NCBI GenBank assembly: GCA_033064195.1
Contig: JARBJD010000041.1
Location: forward strand, 1 to 64,000
Source of the DNA: Blattamonas nauphoetae
Lineage: Eukaryota; Preaxostyla; Oxymonadida
Direction of reading: 5' to 3'
DNA: 64,000 nucleotides
Position numbers and translations under genes: made by a program. Shown piece by piece: positions 62,561 through 64,000 of the stretch. The notes below the pieces were generated by a model, which was not told the origin of the DNA, did no database searches, and worked only from the letters and a program-made list of their open reading frames with translations. The first letter of the stretch is position 1; each line of letters begins with the position of its first letter.

Positions 62561-64000
62561 AGTGATTTTTGTTTGTGAAGAGTAATTCAGGCAGCTTCAT
62601 CGTTGGGAGCTGCTGTATCTTCCTATCATCATTATCATAGGAATCCTCATCCAATTCTGTCGCTTGGAGAGGTGTATGAGTTGGCCATTCAATCACTTCC
62701 ATCATGTCTGTGAAGGCGCTTCCTCGGTTTAGGTGAGTAATTCGGTCAAACCGAACTTGCATGCCTCGATTCCTTGCTGTGAACTGAAATGAAGAGGGAG
62801 AGATAAGAGTGAGTGTGAATGAATGAAACGAAAAGTGGAGAAGAGTAGGGCCGAAAGAGAGAGATGGAACGACAGCACACTCCAACTCGAACTGATTCCG
62901 GAAGACCAACGACGACAGCATCGACTGGCTCTCGATTGACGAAGAACTGGGCTGTGCGGGGATTCGAGTCCATGTTGATTTCCGCGACAAGAGAATCACC
63001 ACTTCTGAATTCACATTGAAAATCGATGGGGTTGGATCGTTTCACACTCTCGAACAATAGACCACCCATCGAAGAAAGAGCAATCGAGTCTGAGATTGAG
63101 AGAGGATTGAAACCAGAAAATGGGTGATGCGAGACAAACTTTGGATCCCTCCCAGACTCTGCTCCTGTTTGGGAATCGGAGCCGTTCCATCAATCAAGCC
63201 GAATAAAAAGATTTCAGAAAGACTGTCGTGCATGAGAATTGTGAACGATATCGCCACAATCCCTTCAGAAATCGGTTCTGCAAGAAGGATGGAGCTTGAG
63301 GATGAAGTCAGTTGTCCTCCAACTTCATTTGTGGCCAGGCCAGTTGAAGAGAAGATGTTGTCTTCCACTCTGAAGTGCGAAGGATCGGTGAAGACGAGCG
63401 ACGGCATCTGTGTTTGCACAGTCAGCACGCTCGATCGCATCCCATTCATGAACATGTCCGCACTGTCTCGCACTTCTTCGGGATTCCATTTCAGCTCAAT
63501 CACTCTTCGCAGTGGCGTCGCGTGCTTCAGACGAGAGATTCCATCGAAACGAATTGAAACTCCTTCGTTCTTCATCGAGAACTGAAAAGAAGCGAAGATG
63601 AGGATGATGAATGACACACTCCAAATCGGATGGAGGAAGGGAGACCAGAGACAAAGGTGAGAGGCACATTTCCGTTGATGATGAACACAGCTGTGCGAGG
63701 CCTCGCGTCCATGTCCACCTCCAACACCACTCGGTCTCTTATCTTTATCCGAGGAGAGATGTTGATTCGCTTCTTTTTGGGATCAGAAGACCGAGGGACA
63801 GCATAGAGTCTTCCGTATTTTATACCGAAGGCGACGGAACCTGATGAGAAGTGAAGAAATGAGAAATGAAGGAGGAGAACACACCTGGGAAGGTCATTCC
63901 AAGTCGATCTGTGGACTCAATTGTCCGCGACAGAGCATCGACGAGTCCAACCATCAATTCTTCTTTTGACTCTGAACACTTCCCAAGGAAGAAACACAAA
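62490..64000 (-). CDS. Paralogous SPRY-domain gene, partial at both ends
   Basis: Minus-strand exons: 64000(edge)-63885, 63840-63620, 63581-63140, 63089-62881, 62783-62490. Each corresponds to one exon of the plus-strand gene with the same phases (the 209-base exon is the same length in both). The product includes ELMVGLVDALS, GSVAFGIKYGRLYAV, MDARPRTAVFIINGN, SIRFG-FSMKNEG, TPLRRVIELKWNPEE and MDSNPRTAQFFVNRE. It breaks off at TRTEKGTGDKEG followed by WSQ and a stop, exactly where it meets the plus gene. A kinase part, if present, lies beyond the right edge. It is probably a C-terminally truncated gene. Confidence 0.75.

Overview
This is eukaryotic nuclear DNA from a compact, repeat-rich protist genome. 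Short GT-AG introns are visible: one in a ribosomal protein uL2/RPL8 gene and at least a dozen in two kinase/SPRY genes. TAA, TAG and TGA all end recognisable reading frames, so the code looks standard. The mix of giant Pmp-like surface proteins with a C-terminal pseudokinase, kinase-SPRY genes, large lineage-specific helical-repeat families, a Polinton and DIRS-like remnants suggests an oxymonad (Preaxostyla, Blattamonas-like). That assignment rests on general resemblance recalled from the group and was not searched.

Layout. 1-8036: one end of a Polinton/Maverick on the minus strand (protein-primed DNA polymerase B, retroviral-type integrase, two accessory frames) and a duplicated, possibly terminal, repeat. 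8037-8900: a simple repeat, two oppositely oriented tRNA-like Pol III promoter modules, and four hairpin-forming repeats between them. 9264-10641 and 19193-20748: two DIRS-like retroelement fossils pointing away from each other. Between them, 11330-18745 is a nested array of about nine copies of a foldback repeat, organised as a large inverted repeat with a direct duplication inside it. 21984-22383: a 400-bp foldback/MITE-like element with a near-perfect central hairpin.

22444-37162: a 7.5-kb tandem duplication carrying two giant receptor-like proteins (signal peptide, beta-helix, about eight extracellular repeats, one membrane span, pseudokinase). 37360-38206: RPL8. 39074-45961: a cluster of four members of a helical-repeat (ARM/HEAT-like) family, three plainly broken, one split by a MITE with a TTA target duplication. 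46798-52572: a 1,924-residue protein made of about twelve degenerate RRM-like units. 52783-58236: two more helical-repeat family genes (one whole, one truncated), a short RRM-like gene and a decayed remnant. 58388-64000: two paralogous kinase/SPRY genes in tail-to-tail orientation that fuse at an inverted junction near 62500.

The common theme is amplification of paralogues by tandem and inverted duplication, followed by decay, with mobile elements and foldback repeats in between. A TTATGGG-type motif (in either orientation) lies about 21-26 bases upstream of the likely starts of several of these genes and is a candidate core promoter element.
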